Both the position numbers and the translations under genes were made by a program. Below, piece by piece: positions 10,341-21,584 of a stretch of DNA of 64,000 nt. The stretch covers positions 1 through 64,000 of the forward strand of contig VCJN01002147.1 in the NCBI GenBank assembly GCA_006384855.1. Direction: 5' to 3'. The notes under the pieces are model-generated. The model had not been told where the DNA came from, searched no databases, and saw nothing but the letters and a program-made list of their open reading frames with translations. This DNA comes from Tetraselmis striata. Taxonomy: Eukaryota; Chlorophyta; Chlorodendrophyceae; Chlorodendrales; Chlorodendraceae. The first letter of the stretch is position 1; each line of letters begins with the position of its first letter.

Positions 10341-11215
10341 CTAATCCCCCGCCTCCTCATCCGCTGGCTCGGCTCCATACTGCTCCGGCATGGACTCCAT
10401 TGCTTCCCATTGAATGCGACTGACCTCCCCCTCGCCCTCGCCATCAAGGACTTGGCTGGCCAGCCAATCCTCCCCGCATGGCTTGAGTAGAACCGCCGCC
10501 ACGGCGCTGAAAGCAGCCTCCCCGTAGTACGACGCCAGTAGCTCCTTGACCTTGGCATCCAAGTCCAGATTCTTCTGGATAAAGACGCAGGCACCCATTA
10601 CATCCATGCTCATTATATTTCTAAAGTGCATGGTGACAAGACCAGCAAGAGAGAACACGCGCTCGCACTCAATCTGTGAGCCTGGCACACATAAAGCAAT
10701 CCTAGCTAATTCAGAGATGAGGGGGAAGGACGAAGCATGCTTCTTCCCCCACTTCAACGGGTCCTCTGTCCTCTTGGGGAGCATGTTGCAACAGCGGAAG
10801 GTGCGCAGCTCAGCCTCCGCAGCGGCCAACAGGGCGGCCTCATCGGCCTGGTTAGTGGCAACCCTCACGTCACCATCGTCATAATACAGGGCATCTCCAT
10901 CATCGTCGTCATCACCATAGTCTGAACCCGCAGAAACTTGCTCAAATGGACCAGCACCAGCAGCCGTCTTGGTCTGCATGTGCCGGCTCAAGTGGACCAG
11001 CGCGGGGAGGAGCGACTTGTCATCGTATTCCTTCATCAACTCCCGGGCCTCTTCCTGCTTGCCCAACATCAGCTAGAATAGGTTGCCCTTGCAGTATCTA
11101 GGGTCCAGCTACATGGCCATGATCTCGTGTGCCTTCTCAGGCACAAACTGGTCTCCCTCCATGTAATTGACGAAGAGTGACGAGAGGAGGATGACAGGTA
11201 GTGGTGCCTGGGTGA
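10341..11215 (-). pseudogene. hAT transposase C-terminal fragment
   Basis: The minus strand encodes the hAT dimerisation region: DPLKWGKKHASSFPLISELA, LCVPGSQIECERVFSLAG and ACVFIQKNLDL, ending at a stop at 10,341. The frame continues upstream past 11,069 as FVPEKAHEIMAM-LDPRYC-KGNLF-LMLGK with two in-frame TAG codons. The catalytic DDE part and the BED zinc finger are absent, and upstream sequence to 12,300 shows no more of it. This is a dead fragment abutting the broken gypsy gag. Confidence 0.88.
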
Positions 11216-12309
11216 GCGTGAAGTGAGGATAGGTTCGGCTGGTGTGTGTGGTCTACTGGTATGTGCCCCGATGCGGCGACGTGTGACGGTACAAGCGAGT
11301 ACGGTGCTATCCGCGGCGCTCGGACCGCCGGAACTGTCGCCATATGGCTTGTTATCATGGGCGGGCGCCATCCAAACGCTATCCAATGAGATTTGGGGCA
11401 CTTTGGCGTGAGTGTTTGTCGTGCAGCCTGCCCACGGAATAAGACCCACGCATTCATTACTTTTGACGCTTGTAGTACCTAAATAATTGATTTGTGGTCG
11501 TTACTGTGGAAATAGTACAGTCAGGACTGGTCGTCGCCATATTTGTAAAACATGGATTCTCGCCATGTTCTCCCTCAAATATATAATGAACGACATATGT
11601 TTGCTTAAGCCTCCGACAGCGTCCACCCTTCAATGACTATGCACACAGCTAAACGCTGCACGAATAAAAAAACGTGTCGAGAGCAGATCGACCCCGGACC
11701 TCCATCGCCCTAGCAGGGAGACGCATTATCGTGCGTGTGGTCGCCTCGCTACCACAATTGGCCACTGATTTCATCACATTCAATATTTCTCTGTATCACC
11801 GTTATACATTGAGAAGGGTGGGAGTGAGGTCAACATCCCCGGCGGGGTCCATGTATCCACTTTCAAAGAATATGCTGTTACATCCGTCATGGTCTCAGCG
11901 ATTCCATACACATAGGTATATCTTGCTGTTGAATTGCGATGTCTGAGATTGGGCTACGGAGTCATCTCTTTGAACGATCCCTCTCGTGTACTCACACCGA
12001 AGCCGTAACTTGGTTTCGTGCGTTATGACCACCCTCCCCTTCAATCCCCACCCAGAAAAAAAGGGGCTAGAAACAGTGATGAGTTCAAAATTATGCAGCA
12101 CAGCAGTAAACAAAAAACGGACAACTTATCGACACGGGATACACAACGAGAGGTTTTTGGGGGCCATGAAGGCCGTAAAATGGTACACAGCGCATCGCAG
12201 TGTTCCATACTTCTCATTGACTTGACAGGGGGCATCGGCCTGCGCCACGCCGCAGGTTGCCGGACATGACAAGGCAACCACAAGCGACTGCGTATCGCTG
12301 CCGGGAGGC
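11216..12309. other. Spacer, no gene seen
   Basis: Short ORFs on both strands have no family motif and no consistent splice chain. The stretch separates the hAT fragment from the RbfA-like gene, whose 3' untranslated region must lie at its right edge. Confidence 0.5.
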
Positions 12310-14655
12310 TCATGAGCGCTCAGGCGGCTCGACGTCGATGCTCCACTCCTTGCGCTCCGCCTCGCGCACGTCCACCTCCCCCGTCTCCGCCATCTCCGCC
12401 TCCCACTCCTCCAGCAGCTGCGCGACGCCGACCTGCTCCCCCGTCAGCTCGTTGCGCCGAAACTCCAGCCACGGCATGAACCTGTCATGGCGGGTGGTCG
12501 GACATCAGCGGAAAGGGAACAGGGGGAGTGTAGGCCAACCAATATACACCAGTGTATACCGATTTACCTGTATTCATACGGAGGCCGGCGCGATTAAAAA
12601 ACACCACAAACAAGGACCCGCCCTGCCTGCCAGCACAGGTCGAATGCAGACAGAACTACAGCGGAGCGACAGCAAATGCGCCCATGGATTGGATGCAACT
12701 CCGATTCAAGGCTTATGATAAGGGCACTTGTAGGTGCGCCGGAACCCGTGGTTGACATGGGCGCCAGGGAGCGAGGCAGCTCCAGCTTGGGCGCAGCCGC
12801 AGGAGGGATATCGGCGTCGGGGCGGGCACTCACTTGGCGCCCAGCCGCTTGGACGCCATCGCCCGCATCCGGTTCATGCTGCGCAACAATAACCGGGAAG
12901 GGGGGCCAGGTGGGTGGGTGGGCGTAGAGGAAAAGGGGGGAGGTCAGCCAGTGAGGAGGGAGGGGTTTAGCCGGCGAGGGGGGATGGGGGGGGGGGGGGG
13001 GGGACGTGATGAGGGAGAGGCAACAGGGAGGGGTCTCACTTGCGGTTGAGCCCCCGCTCCGCGGCGTCCATCTGGCGGGGGAACGCGTCCCAGAGGATGA
13101 ACGCCTTCTGCAGGTCCGGGGACATGCGCACCTGTTGCGCGGGGGCACCTCATTACCTGTTACCTCATTGCCGACCAGGGCGTTCTGTACGGGTTCCCCG
13201 AAGTCCACGCTGGACGGGCGGTACTCGAGTACTGTGCAAGGTACTGCCGGACAACTTGCAGCACCGCAATATAAACGAATCTCGTTATAACTGGGGTGAA
13301 ATATCAGGGGGAGGGTGCTTGCCTCCTCGATGCCGAAGCCCGTGTTCCGGGACAGGTTGGCCAGCGTGCTATCGGTGGAGATCACCACCTCCAGCGTCTG
13401 CCGCAGCCGCGAGCCAACTGCACGGCCAAGGGGAGGGAAGGGGGGTGTGGGGGGGGATGCGGGTCAGCTGCAGCTGGTGAGGTGGATGTGCCTATGAGCG
13501 CCCACTGGAGGTGATGGGGCAGGGGGTGATGGGGAGCACGGGGGAGGGGCGCACATTTGGCCTGCCGGGGGCTTGTGGGCCAAACGCGGTCGTTCTCTAC
13601 CTTCATCCTGCCACAGATTAGACGGGGTCGGGGGGAGAGTCAGCTACGGAGTGGCGGTGGCATGCAGCCAGCCAGCTAGCCCGCATGTATTGTCCTTAAG
13701 CTGTCATCCCCCTGTGCACCGCAGCCGCGTCACGGTGGCAGGTGCGTGCGCGTACGGTGGTATCTGAGCCCAACGAAGCTGACTGTACCATGATGCAAGG
13801 TGATATGATGACTAGTTCAATGATGAGTATGGCAGCGGGTCCGTGTAGGTTTGATGATGACGTAATGATGGTGAGTAGAGAGACCAGGAGGGTTCAGGGA
13901 GGCAAGGCGAGGACGGCGACGATGATGACAGGGATACGAGAAGGACGTTAGGATGGTCATGATGTAATGAGCAAGGCGCAGGTGAGACAATCTGGTTATA
14001 AGCATCTCAGGATTGTCAGGAGGAGGGCCTGAGGTTGAGATGATGTAATGCTGGTGAGGAGGAGGAGGGTGGGAGGGTGAAGAAGGGAATACCGATGCTA
14101 TGATCGTGGTATTCAGGAGGATAAGGAGGAGGGGGTCGGGGGAGGGCGAGTTGTCAGGACTGATAGAGTGATTGACGAGCCCGACTGGATCCGTGGGGTG
14201 CCCCTGTGTCTGGTCGGGGCCCGTGTGATGGGGCCGCGACTGACTTGTACTCTTCCAGGTCGGCCGCCGCCAGCAGGTCGTCGCCGGTGTACTTGTCGGC
14301 GGGAAGGCTGCCGCGAGGGGGGCGCCGCCCCAGCGAGCCCGTTCCGTCCCCCGCGCGCCCGCTGAACCCCGCCGCCGCCTCGCCGCCTCGCCAGGCCGCC
14401 GCGACACCGGCACGATGGGCCAGCACGCTCAGCAGGAAGCCGCATCCTCGCCGAGCCGTTGAGACTCCTGAGGCGGGTTCAGGCCAGGGCGGGGTGGCAA
14501 AGCGGCAGGCTGGGGATCAGTGACAACGTGGCGTTTGTTTTGTCCGTGGCATCAGCGTCGGTGGGTTGGTGTGGCGATGGTGGAGTATTTATCTGAGTAA
14601 AACCTGCTGTTCGGCGCCTCCAGCGAGTTGGCCCAGCCCTCCGCTCACCTGACAT
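12310..14655 (-). CDS. RbfA-like ribosome-binding factor, seven exons
   Basis: RbfA helps mature the 3' region of small-subunit rRNA in bacteria and organelles. Seven exons join in frame to 242 aa: 14,655-14,649, 14,509-14,245, 13,607-13,555, 13,417-13,323, 13,131-13,040, 12,878-12,834 and 12,481-12,310 (TGA). The RbfA landmarks run in order over residues about 100-200: SPRQAKFGSRLRQTLEVVI, then EVRMSPDLQKAFILWDAF (the family's V-x-x-SPDL-x-x-A strand), then GLNRNMNRMRAMASKRLG and FMPWLEFRRNE. The first roughly 90 residues are Arg/Ala/Gly-rich and read like an organelle transit peptide. The first coding exon is only ATGTCAG, with a strong donor GTGAGC; its ATG is the first after an upstream in-frame TGA. 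The intron after 13,323 uses a GC donor (GCAAGC). A G18 run sits in the intron at 12,986. An acidic tail ends the protein. Confidence 0.75.
12986..13003 (+). repeat. G18 run in RbfA-like intron
   Basis: Uninterrupted G in the intron between exons 5 and 6; on the coding strand it is C. Confidence 0.95.
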
Positions 14656-15216
14656 GAGTGCGTTGATCCTGTCCACCTGGCGACTAGTTCACGCCCAGCA
14701 GCACGGCGGAGGATTGGCACTGTCAGTGGCGCAAGGCTGCGGGCCTGTTTCGGCAGTGGGCTGATGCCTGCGACGGTATCACCGAGGTCGATATGCTTCT
14801 GCCTGTTTTTCTTTCCGGCCCCGCCCCGCCCTCTCGACAGCATTCATCAGCATCAGTCGCTGGGCGCATAATATACAGGCGCGGCGAACACAAAAGTTTA
14901 CGGGTGCCGACACACTTTGAAGAATAAATGTGATTTTCGATGTAGAAATATATAGGGCTGCCGGCATTGCGTTCTCAAGTTCATGCAATATCCGTGAATA
15001 TTTCGTCTAAATTTGAGCCAGGGATAAAGGCAGGGCACGTTCTTGAAAATGCGTCAGCACCCGTATATTCCTGTACGAGGCTGCCCATACTAGTGTGAAT
15101 TACAATAATAAAAAGGCCAATAACAAATCCACCGCTTCGTCAAAGTTCAACACTTGCCGCCTAAAAGCGGCCCGCATCCCGCACGGGGCGGGTTGGATGA
15201 GTGATACGCGCACGGT
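14656..15216. other. Upstream region of the RbfA-like gene
   Basis: It contains no ORF with a recognisable motif. As the sequence 5' of a minus-strand gene it should hold the promoter and 5' untranslated region; I see no clear TATA box or other element to mark. Confidence 0.3.
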
Positions 15217-15855
15217 TCATTCAGAGTCCGTGCCACGCGTGCACGCGTGTGCGAGAGTGATCCACGGACGTGCTGTGCATCTTCGGCCCCGGGATATGGC
15301 GGACGAATCTACGCCATATGATGAAGTGATGAGGCAGCGAGCACGCTCTCGAGCCGCCGCCACCAAGCTCAAAAACCCGAGGACATCTCTTGCAAGTAAG
15401 GCCTCATGGTAAGCCCAAGCGGCGAACCGAGTGCCTCGCGATGAGAGGGCAACCCGTACCGCGGCCAAGCATGCGACACCGCGCACAAAAAGCGGCGCTC
15501 CCCCTTGAATGTTCACCTCACCCACTGTAATGCCGAAGACCATGCCCGTGTACTCCGCCATGTCCAGCAGGACGTCTCGAAGAGAGCCCTTCTGTCCCAG
15601 CTCCGTGTCATGCCACGCTGCATCCCGCACTGCCAACCCCGGTTATATGTCGCCTTACAGGGAGCGCCCGCCAAACCGATCCACAGCCGTGGCCCGGGGC
15701 ACCGCAATGTACTTGATGACCTCGCACCGCATGGTCTTGAACTTCAACAGTGTGGGCTTATTCAAGCTCCGGAGATCATAGCTCCCGGTCACGACGTTGA
15801 ACGCCGGGAGGGAGCGCTCTGCGCGTGCTGGCACCATGTCCTTGAGTTCATCCAT
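15217..15855 (-). pseudogene. Unidentified ORF with internal stops
   Basis: One minus-strand frame reads for about 210 codons except for two TAA codons near 15,645-15,657. It begins MDELKDMVPARAERSL and continues with SYDLRSLNKPTLLKFKTMRC, then DVLLDMAEYTGMVFGITVG and a hydrophobic stretch (GVACLAAVRVAL). Composition looks protein-like and the frame is the longest locally, but no family was recognised. The stops could lie in a very short intron (GTAAGG at 15,658 to an AG near 15,618), though about 40 nt is shorter than the other introns here. It could equally be decayed. Confidence 0.3.
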
Positions 15856-17164
15856 GGGTGCGGAGTTTCCGAGAGGTGCTACCTGCTAGAACAAATCACC
15901 CACCAAGGTACATGGTATTGGTACTCGCATAGAAAGGGTAGCGATCGAAAGGATTAGGTAGTCACTATTGAGCTGGTATTTGAAATTTGAAATTCCTTAC
16001 ATCTTTATCCCCCCTAGTCTTCAATGCTAAATATGCCAGTTGTCTTGTAGTCTTATACGGCCCGGCGTCAAGTTTCTAACTATCTCATAAGGATTGCCTG
16101 CCGCCAATAGTGTTGCGGATAGTAATCTTGTCGTCGATTCGTTATATTCTAAACATGCAATCGAACATGGTTTGCCAAGGAAAAAGGTGCGAAGGCTATT
16201 TTACAATGTAGAAGCGCCATTTTATTATGGCTAAGGTTGCATAGCAAAAAAAGAGGGGAAATGTGGAGGCGGAGCCGGAAGGCGAAAACGAAAACGAAAA
16301 ACGGGAGGGAGCTGCCGAATAAGGCAACGAGCTGATGGAAGATGACGGGCGAGCTGGAGGTGGCTGTCCTATGTAGGTCCCCGTCCGGGAAAGCGGGAGG
16401 GCTCACGGGCGATGGATGGGCAGCCCGTACCGAAACCTGGAGTCACCGGCAACCTAACTGTGGAAACCACCAATAGACCGTGATTTAAAATTTAAAATTT
16501 ATTACCACTTTTGATCACCTTTTGGTCAGCTGAAATCAAGTTTTCGTCTCGACAAGCTGTCTTACCCATCATCAGGGAAGGGCCCGCCCCTGACCAACCC
16601 GCATAGGGTCCGCTTTTTCCGGGCCTCTGCATTCCACGTGTCTATATTGCAGTACATGGTACGGTACACTACACGTGAGTCATACGGCGGGGGTTAACGC
16701 TCGTACAAGGGCGCCAGTCTGTACTTGCTAGCCCGGCCGCAGACACCCGTGATCACGTGACAGATCGTGTATGCGCATGTCCCCGCCGTTATTCTGCCCC
16801 GAAAGTCGCAGCATGCTCAAGCGTTGCGCTTCACCGGCCACGGCCAAGCAGCGAGGCTGCTCGGCCGTCGCGATGCTGACACCAGCCCCCGCTTTGAGTA
16901 GCCGATGCCAGCGGTGTCTCCAGACGCCCTCGGAGTTCGGAGGTGAATAAGGCGGGGAAAACACCCCGTTGCACCGCTGGCCGTATGCTCGTCGATCTTG
17001 TGCATCACACTAGTGCCGGATCGCCTGACGCGCGGCAGCCACCTGCCCAACACGCTCCTGGCCGAGATAACCGCCACCTGTTTGCGCCCCGTGCACTGTT
17101 GGATTTGTTGCATCCTCCACCGTGCAAGGCTGTGCCGAGTATTGTAACCCCCCCTCCCCCGTAC
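15856..17164. other. Spacer, no gene seen
   Basis: Mixed AT-rich and GC-rich sequence with only short unsupported ORFs. A small AT-rich palindromic stretch (aaaatttaaaattta) lies near 16,488. Nothing else could be assigned. Confidence 0.4.
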
Positions 17165-17610
17165 CGGGCAGGTTGCAGCACCGAAGTACCAAAACACGAT
17201 TTTATTTCAAACATCCCTCACGAGTAGGCTGCCCCCGACTGAGTCGTGCACACACCCTCCCCACCCGTATGCGGATCTCGGAGAGGCCGACGGAAGGCCG
17301 AGGTCGTACATGAAGTATTTTTAGCAGCCCCCGTACATGGACGCTGCCCGGCGGCGCCAGCCTGCGCCATCGGGACTGCGAGTATTTTTGAAAAGCCACC
17401 CGTAGGGCTCCCCGGTCGTCGCAGGATCCGAGGACCCGCCACTTCGCACAGACCCCTTCGGCCACTTCGCACAGACCCCCGCCGCACCCAGCCCTTCACG
17501 GGTGTTAGGGGTTACCAGCGCCCACCACGCGGAGGTGGGGGTGATGCCGCCTTGCCTACGGCCCCCAAAATTCTCCGCTCGTGGTGGGCCGATGCTTGGC
17601 GGCGGGCGCC
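17165..17610 (+). repeat. Dispersed repeat family R, 3' part (copy 1)
   Basis: The sequence from gattttatttc (about 17,190) through ggatctcggagaggccgac (17,271) and gtacatgaagtattttt to tggcggcgggcgcc (17,610) is repeated at 22,535-22,975 and 49,965-50,371. All three copies share the same 3' end. It has no coding potential that survives across copies. This copy has a short CCCCC where the 22,673 copy has a C23 run. Confidence 0.8.
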
Positions 17611-18031
17611 GTACAACAAGACCGTAAAACAAGTTGCACTAGTTGATTAGCCAACATTGGTGGAAAGCCCCGTGAACATGTTTAGAACATTACGAACATG
17701 CAATCGAGTATGGTTATGCCAGCCTACACGCGCGCGGTTCGTTCATGATCACGAACGTGGGATGCGGCATGCGTGCCGACTAGCTAGGCGAAGACGGAAT
17801 AAGAATTCTTGATGTAGGGAGGTTCTCTACTTTCCCTCACAGCCTGGTACTGGTACGTACCGACGCTCACCAATAGCATCGGACAGTGAAAACACTAGTA
17901 CTGCAGGTACCTCTACCATTCAAAAATCTTCTCCCTGTCGCCACACCACCACCGGGCTAACGTACAGAGTAGCCGAAACTCCTACCCCGCCACGCGCCGG
18001 CTACCGCCGCCTGCCGCCTCCTGCTCCCGCC
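17611..18031. other. Spacer, no gene seen
   Basis: No ORF or motif of note lies between the repeat end and the proline-rich ORF region. A short tact/ggtac-rich patch lies near 17,850-17,910. Confidence 0.3.
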
Positions 18032-19084
18032 TTGCGAAGCCCACCTACTGCCTCCCCCAGTCCCCCGCGACAGTCGGGAGGACAGACTCCCCGGTCAGCC
18101 CTCAGACAAGGACATGGAGGCGGAAGGCGAGGAGTCGTTGGGGGATCCGGAGCGGCCGCAAGCGGGCCAGGCCGCGGCAGACTGCCCCCACCGGCCGGCG
18201 GCCCCGCTGCTCCGCCGCCATACACAACTCACCGACACGTCCCACATGACGCACCGGCCGACCCGGCCACCGCATACCCACACACCCTACTCCCGGGAGA
18301 TGCGATGGAAGTCGAGGCGGACGAGATCCCGACCGGTCAGGCCGCACACGCCCCCCCCCCCCCCCCCCCCCCGGGCAGTGCGAACCCGACCGCGCCGGCT
18401 AATCAGACCCTCCGCACCCCACGCAGATCCTTGCAGATTGGAAAGCCGATGGCACCAGGGTCCCCGCCCAACGACGCCCCGGCTGGCGCTGCCCCTCGCT
18501 GCATCGGCAAAACCAATATACAACGCTTCCTAAAAAACGCAGTCTCAGCAAGGGCCGCCAGGCCGCTGCGACCGCAGCTTCCTATGATCCAAGGCCGCCC
18601 ATGCGGCCGGCGCCGCCGCCACCCCCCCCCCCCCCCCCCCCCCAGCCATGATAGACGACCAGCCACCCTCCGGGGAGGACTACTCCGACCTCGAGGAGGA
18701 GGACGAACATGAGAGAGTCCATGTACGACGATGGCTGGCTCTGACTCCGCCTCCGCCGCGCCTCCCCGGCCCCCAAGCTAACTCTTCCCCAACGACCACA
18801 CATAACGCTAGCTACCGTCCGACCCCCAACACCGCCAGACCCAACCTCGTCAAGCACCTCCGGCGCCCACGGGGCAACTTGCCCCCATCAACAACAACCA
18901 CTCGGCGAGCACGCCATGCTCCCTACTCCCCGACACCAACACCGGTAGCACTCCCATCAACAACAACTCCCCCATCTAACAACGGCCGCGATGGCGCCCG
19001 CTTCGGGAACCCCCCCCCCCCCCCCCCCCCCCTCCCCCCCTGCACGATGCCTAGAGCGGGCGGGACGCTCAGGCTGCCTTAGTC
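18032..19084 (+). other. Low-complexity Pro/Arg-rich ORF region with three C22 runs
   Basis: A plus-strand frame of 226 codons (18,032-18,712) and a following one (18,648-19,082) are rich in Pro, Arg, Ala and Gly and are partly made of homopolymeric C runs at 18,351-18,372, 18,622-18,643 and 19,011-19,032. One segment, AMEVEADEIPTGQAAH, is less simple. No domain is recognisable. A gag-like protein of a nearby retroelement is possible, but composition bias alone could keep these frames open. Confidence 0.25.
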
Positions 19085-19249
19085 CAACTAGGTCTCCTCT
19101 GCATGCCACCCATGATACCTTAGTCGAAGTGGACGGTAAACATGGCACCGCCCTAGCCCGACGCCTACCTGAGCAACGGGTCGATGCTGCAACTAGCGGA
19201 CCAACAACCAGCGGGCTGCTTGGGGCTCTAGGCTGAATTGGGCGCGAAT

Positions 19250-19700
19250 TATGAATAACGCCGAATTGGAAGACGGAGAAACCGCGAAGCCGGTAATAGT
19301 AGACATGCGGGGCAGCCGAAGGCTGCAGCGAAAGGAGGCGGGGATGGAAACAGAAGAGAAAGGCCGGTAGCCGGAGATGTAATGCACTTATGTGTCCCTA
19401 CTATGGTTAGAGATGGCATGCCCTTCGAACAGCTCGGTTCGGGCGGCGGAGAGCAGCGAATTAGCATGTTGTAGTAACTCAACTTCGATTTCACATTCAA
19501 TTTGTAGGGGGGTCTCGTTCGCGCCGAGGGGATGGCAAAAACCTCGACGCGTAGGCGTAGATCAAATGCGGGCGGAATGGCGGCGGGAGTCGGTGCCGGC
19601 GGATGCCGGGGCGACTTCCTGCCGGACCCGCGCTGTGAAAGTAGGATATTAAGCGCCCTCTCCCGATGGCGCGGGGCATCACTCGTTGCGCGCCGTTGCG
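19250..19700 (-). repeat. Inverted partial copy of repeat family R, 5' part
   Basis: The minus strand matches the plus-strand segment 48,938-49,115: both contain gggcatgc, ctctaaccatagtaggg and ccccgcctccttt in order. In the 48,9xx copy this segment joins gag-like sequence to repeat R, so the family extends upstream of the part shared at 21,585 and 17,165. A frame reading ELLQHANSLLSAARTELFEG is open across the left part. Confidence 0.6.
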
Positions 19701-19808
19701 GCGCGCGACAAAGATATGCGTGGAGGATTTGAATTTCACAGCCGTTGACCGCCCCGTGCCGTGATTTTGTTGTTGCTCCTGCAGCCAAGGACAAGGCGGT
19801 GCTGACGG

Positions 19809-20670
19809 ATGTCTTTGACGATTGTTGGCCGCGTGACGGGGATCTCTTACCCTCTGAAGAAGACGCCGAGGTTTCCCATCGCCGCGCCCCCCTTCATCGA
19901 GCGGATATGCTACGCTACCTTCAACTACCGTGCTGGCTACACAACCGCAAACCACATCTACGCCAAGGAGACCGTCATGGCCGAGTTCCGAGAGTACACC
20001 CCCTCCCCCTTCCTCCCGGCCCCACTGCGACCATCCTTGTGGGTTGTGATGATGGTGCACCTTGTGATGTACAAGAAGCAAAGGAACGTGAGGAACTACC
20101 TCGCTCGGCGATACTTCCTGGATGAGGGCAAGGACGGCAAACCAAGTACAAAATGGGGGTCACTGCCGAGCGAGAACCGACTCGTGAAGATCATATCGGA
20201 TCTGATCTGATCTGATTTGATCTGACCTTGCAAAGGCTTGGCAGCATAGCGAGTTGGGGAGGTACTACCAAGCCGGCAAGTGCTCCCCTTCTAACGTGAT
20301 GATCAAGGGCGAGGAGGAGGTCTGCCAGGTAACGCCGCACTAGGAAGCCGCAGGCGAGTCGCGTTTGTTTTCGCACTTGTTCGATTACACAGCCACCGAC
20401 AAGCATGCTAATTTTAGCAGTTGATGTGTCATACCCCCGTTAAATCCCTACGTTTGACGGCAAAGCCGATCGTATCGAGTGTTCAACGCTACAAGGTCGT
20501 TTCGCTGCCGCTTGTGGGCACCCGCTGCGTCAAAGCTCCACGGCTTGGTGGGCGTGATGGCGCAGCATCAGAAGAGGGCGGGCGGCATCACCAAGAACAA
20601 CACCAACGCGGTCAAGAACCTGGCCCGCCACGCAAGCCGTCCCCGGCGACAATGTCGGCAAGGGCAGTAG
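19809..20670 (+). CDS. Unknown protein, three exons, one membrane segment
   Basis: Exons 19,809-20,158, 20,250-20,328 and 20,536-20,670 (TAG) join in frame to 187 aa. The first exon starts at ATG and encodes PPFIERICYATFNYRAGYTT, a hydrophobic segment likely to span a membrane (LWVVMMVHLVMY, residues about 80-91) and a basic Arg/Tyr stretch (KKQRNVRNYLARRYFLDEG). Exon 2 begins LGRYYQAGKCSPSN and exon 3 contains QHQKRAGGITKNNTNAVKNL. The size, the single membrane span and the basic flank would fit a small organelle membrane subunit, but I do not recognise the family. The first donor (GTCACT) is weak; the second (CAG/GTAACG) and both acceptors are good. Confidence 0.55.
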
Positions 20671-21584
20671 CCCGGAGCCCCCGGCCAAGTAGTCCTCCAA
20701 GCCAGCGGCTGGAGTGCTAGCCCGGGGCTAGGGTGGTGCCGGGGCCAGAGCGGGCGGTGGGGCGTTCGGGTCGCGGGGTGGCCGCCCGGCCGCCGTAGCC
20801 GCCGCTGATTCCATCCGCGAGCAGCATGCCGGCCGCCGTGGCGGTCCTTACCGAAACCGGATGTAAATGATTTATTCCGCCCGCCCACTGCCGCGCGCCT
20901 CGCCGCCCACTGCCGCGCGCCCGCTCACTGGTGGCACTGCCGCGCGCGCGCTATCGCGGATTAAGCCAAAGCAACGAGATTTTCGGGCTTCTAGAGCGAG
21001 ATGCAAAAATGGTTCACAGCGGATATAGCATCGCGATGACGTGTGATATGAGCCTGATGCAGTTTATTACGAGTATGTCACGGACTGACTACAGACGAGT
21101 GGCATACTACTGGTAAGATTACAAGATAAGTAAGTATATGGTTTTGAAGTATAATTACGAAGTGGTGCGGGAGCCTAGAGGAGTGCATGTCCGCATGCTG
21201 AACATTCGGGGGGCTGGCGAGTGCCCATCAAAAGCGCCAATGGTATGATGAGCGCTTGTTGCGCCTGTGGGCGCGCGCACACGTCGCGCACAACCATGCG
21301 ATGTCCGGGATGTTGTACGCGACGCGATGGTACCCCGCACATGTACTGGCGCAACACACGAGGGGTGGACACGCGACGACGCGCGACGATGACACCGTAC
21401 GGCCGCTGCCTCACCAGCGGCGGTCGTTTTGATGACTTGCACGAGGGACGGCACCCAAAACGCAAAGTGCAGTGATGGGCCACATCCAAATGGGGCCTAG
21501 CCTGGTCGTGCCGTACCGGATTCGACAGATTTGTGTCGTGGTTGCTGGTCGACGATGTCGCACGTGGCCGGCTGACTCGGTTAT
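20671..21584. other. Spacer, no firm gene
   Basis: GC-rich sequence up to 20,960 includes several ccgcgcg direct repeats. A plus-strand frame at 21,221-21,475 has CCACGR and RCPGCC pairs that could form a zinc ribbon, but no supporting splice sites or homologue are evident, so it is not called. Confidence 0.3.

Noticed and set aside
7837..11110. In-frame TAA and TAG codons inside otherwise good frames (gypsy RT and integrase, hAT, YR, NADAR), suggesting reassignment of stop codons to Gln
   Set aside because: The long intact genes (anoctamin-type, MULE, kinase, RbfA-like; about 3,300 codons in all) contain no internal TAA or TAG, and TAA/TAG end several of them. The stops are confined to decayed elements, so they are nonsense mutations.
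10310..12300. Search for the gypsy 5' LTR beyond gag
   Set aside because: The LTR start sequence seen at 114 (TGTTAGGGTTTACC on the minus strand) does not recur here, so the element is treated as truncated by the hAT-side rearrangement.
21221..21475. Possible zinc-ribbon ORF with CCACGR and RCPGCC
   Set aside because: Only two Cys pairs support it, with no start context, splice sites or known family.
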